This document shows, piece by piece, positions 25,985 to 26,289 of a stretch of 26,289 nucleotides of DNA (positions are counted from its first letter, which is position 1; every line of letters starts with the position of its first letter). The stretch is taken from assembly GCA_041745535.1 (NCBI GenBank), contig JBGTIS010000326.1, positions 1 through 26,289 on the forward strand. Reading direction: 5' to 3'. Source of the stretch: JBGTIS01 sp041745535. Lineage in GTDB: Bacteria > Bacteroidota > Bacteroidia > Cytophagales > Cyclobacteriaceae. The translations under genes and the position numbers were made by a program. The notes beneath the pieces were generated by a model. It saw nothing but the letters and a program-made list of their open reading frames with translations, did no database searches and had not been told where the DNA came from.

Positions 25985-26289
25985 TACTGGTTCTGATTAA
26001 GCACTTGCTGATAAATATTCAGAATTTTTTTCCTAATTACTGCTGCGGTATAGTTTGATACTGCTTTGGCATGGTTCCTCAATGCTATTTCCTTATATAA
26101 ACTTTCTTGCGTTACCAGTTGCATCAAAGACTCTTCAAAAATTTCAGGATCTTTGCTTTCAGTAAGAAACCCATTCACACCATGTTCTACCACATCTCCT
26201 ATTCCGGCGTTGTAACGGGAGATAACAGGCATCCCATACATCATTGCCTCAAGAATGGCTACGGGCAGCCCTTCGCCATAATAAGTAGG
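25984..26289 (-). CDS. Glycosyltransferase family 4 (GT-B), C-terminal part; cut by window edge
   Basis: The frame is open to the window end and gives 101 residues. It contains the E-x7-E nucleotide-sugar binding motif, GEGLPVAILEAMMYGMPVIS, followed by GIGDVVEHGVNGFLTESKDP and a C-terminal helix, all typical of GT4 retaining transferases. It would add a sugar from an NDP-sugar to a lipid-linked polysaccharide precursor at the cytoplasmic face. Donor and acceptor cannot be told. It is coupled to the heparinase-like gene, so a larger polysaccharide cluster probably continues to the right of this window. Confidence 0.92.
   Translation of the reverse strand, partial: PTYYGEGLPVAILEAMMYGMPVISRYNAGIGDVVEHGVNGFLTESKDPEIFEESLMQLVTQESLYKEIALRNHAKAVSNYTAAVIRKKILNIYQQVLNQNQ

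Overview
The window reads as chromosomal DNA of a Bacteroidota bacterium, most likely from the Cytophagales or a near relative. The evidence is type IX secretion (T9SS) C-terminal domains of both classes (type A and the CHU_C/type B class), a PorP/SprF-like outer-membrane protein, Bacteroidota-type -7 promoter boxes (TAnnTTTG), moderate-to-low GC, and codon and motif style. No species can be named from the sequence alone.

Layout. 1-1060: a mobile-element remnant zone with the first codons of an IS3-type transposase at the left edge, a perfect 20-bp hairpin, and a decayed IS630-family transposase. 1200-2890 (minus): a housekeeping block of MltG, a hotdog thioesterase and tRNA-Ser(UGA), closed by a hairpin terminator. 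3186-5100 (plus): a membrane-anchored protein of unknown function, a DUF1232 protein and an atypical SDR oxidoreductase. 5103-10327: a gene graveyard. It holds a MacB/FtsX-type permease broken by a frameshift and an internal deletion, an ISAzo13-family transposase relic joined to it, two truncated hypothetical genes, and a choice-of-anchor-I protein lacking its N-terminal half. An apparently intact secreted DUF1080 gene lies among them. 10444-10851 (plus): a gamma-glutamylcyclotransferase-like protein.

10921-26289 is a cell-surface and exopolysaccharide region. It contains two large secreted parallel beta-helix proteins (1144 and 1501 aa, minus) with closely related N-terminal modules. One ends in a type A and the other in a type B T9SS sorting domain. 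Around them lie a PorP/SprF-like protein (minus), an MBOAT O-acyltransferase with a downstream SGNH-like partner (plus, 5 nt apart), and a heparinase II/III-family protein translationally coupled to a glycosyltransferase family 4 gene that runs off the right edge.

How the genes may work together (inference): the glycosyltransferase and heparinase-like protein belong to the edge of a polysaccharide biosynthesis cluster. The MBOAT/SGNH pair would O-acylate that polysaccharide during export. The two T9SS-exported beta-helix proteins would bind, cut or epimerise a polysaccharide outside the cell, with the SprF-like protein assisting the type B one. The most distinctive point is that nearly the same beta-helix module has been put under two different T9SS sorting signals. 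I saw no CRISPR array, origin, riboswitch or phage genes.
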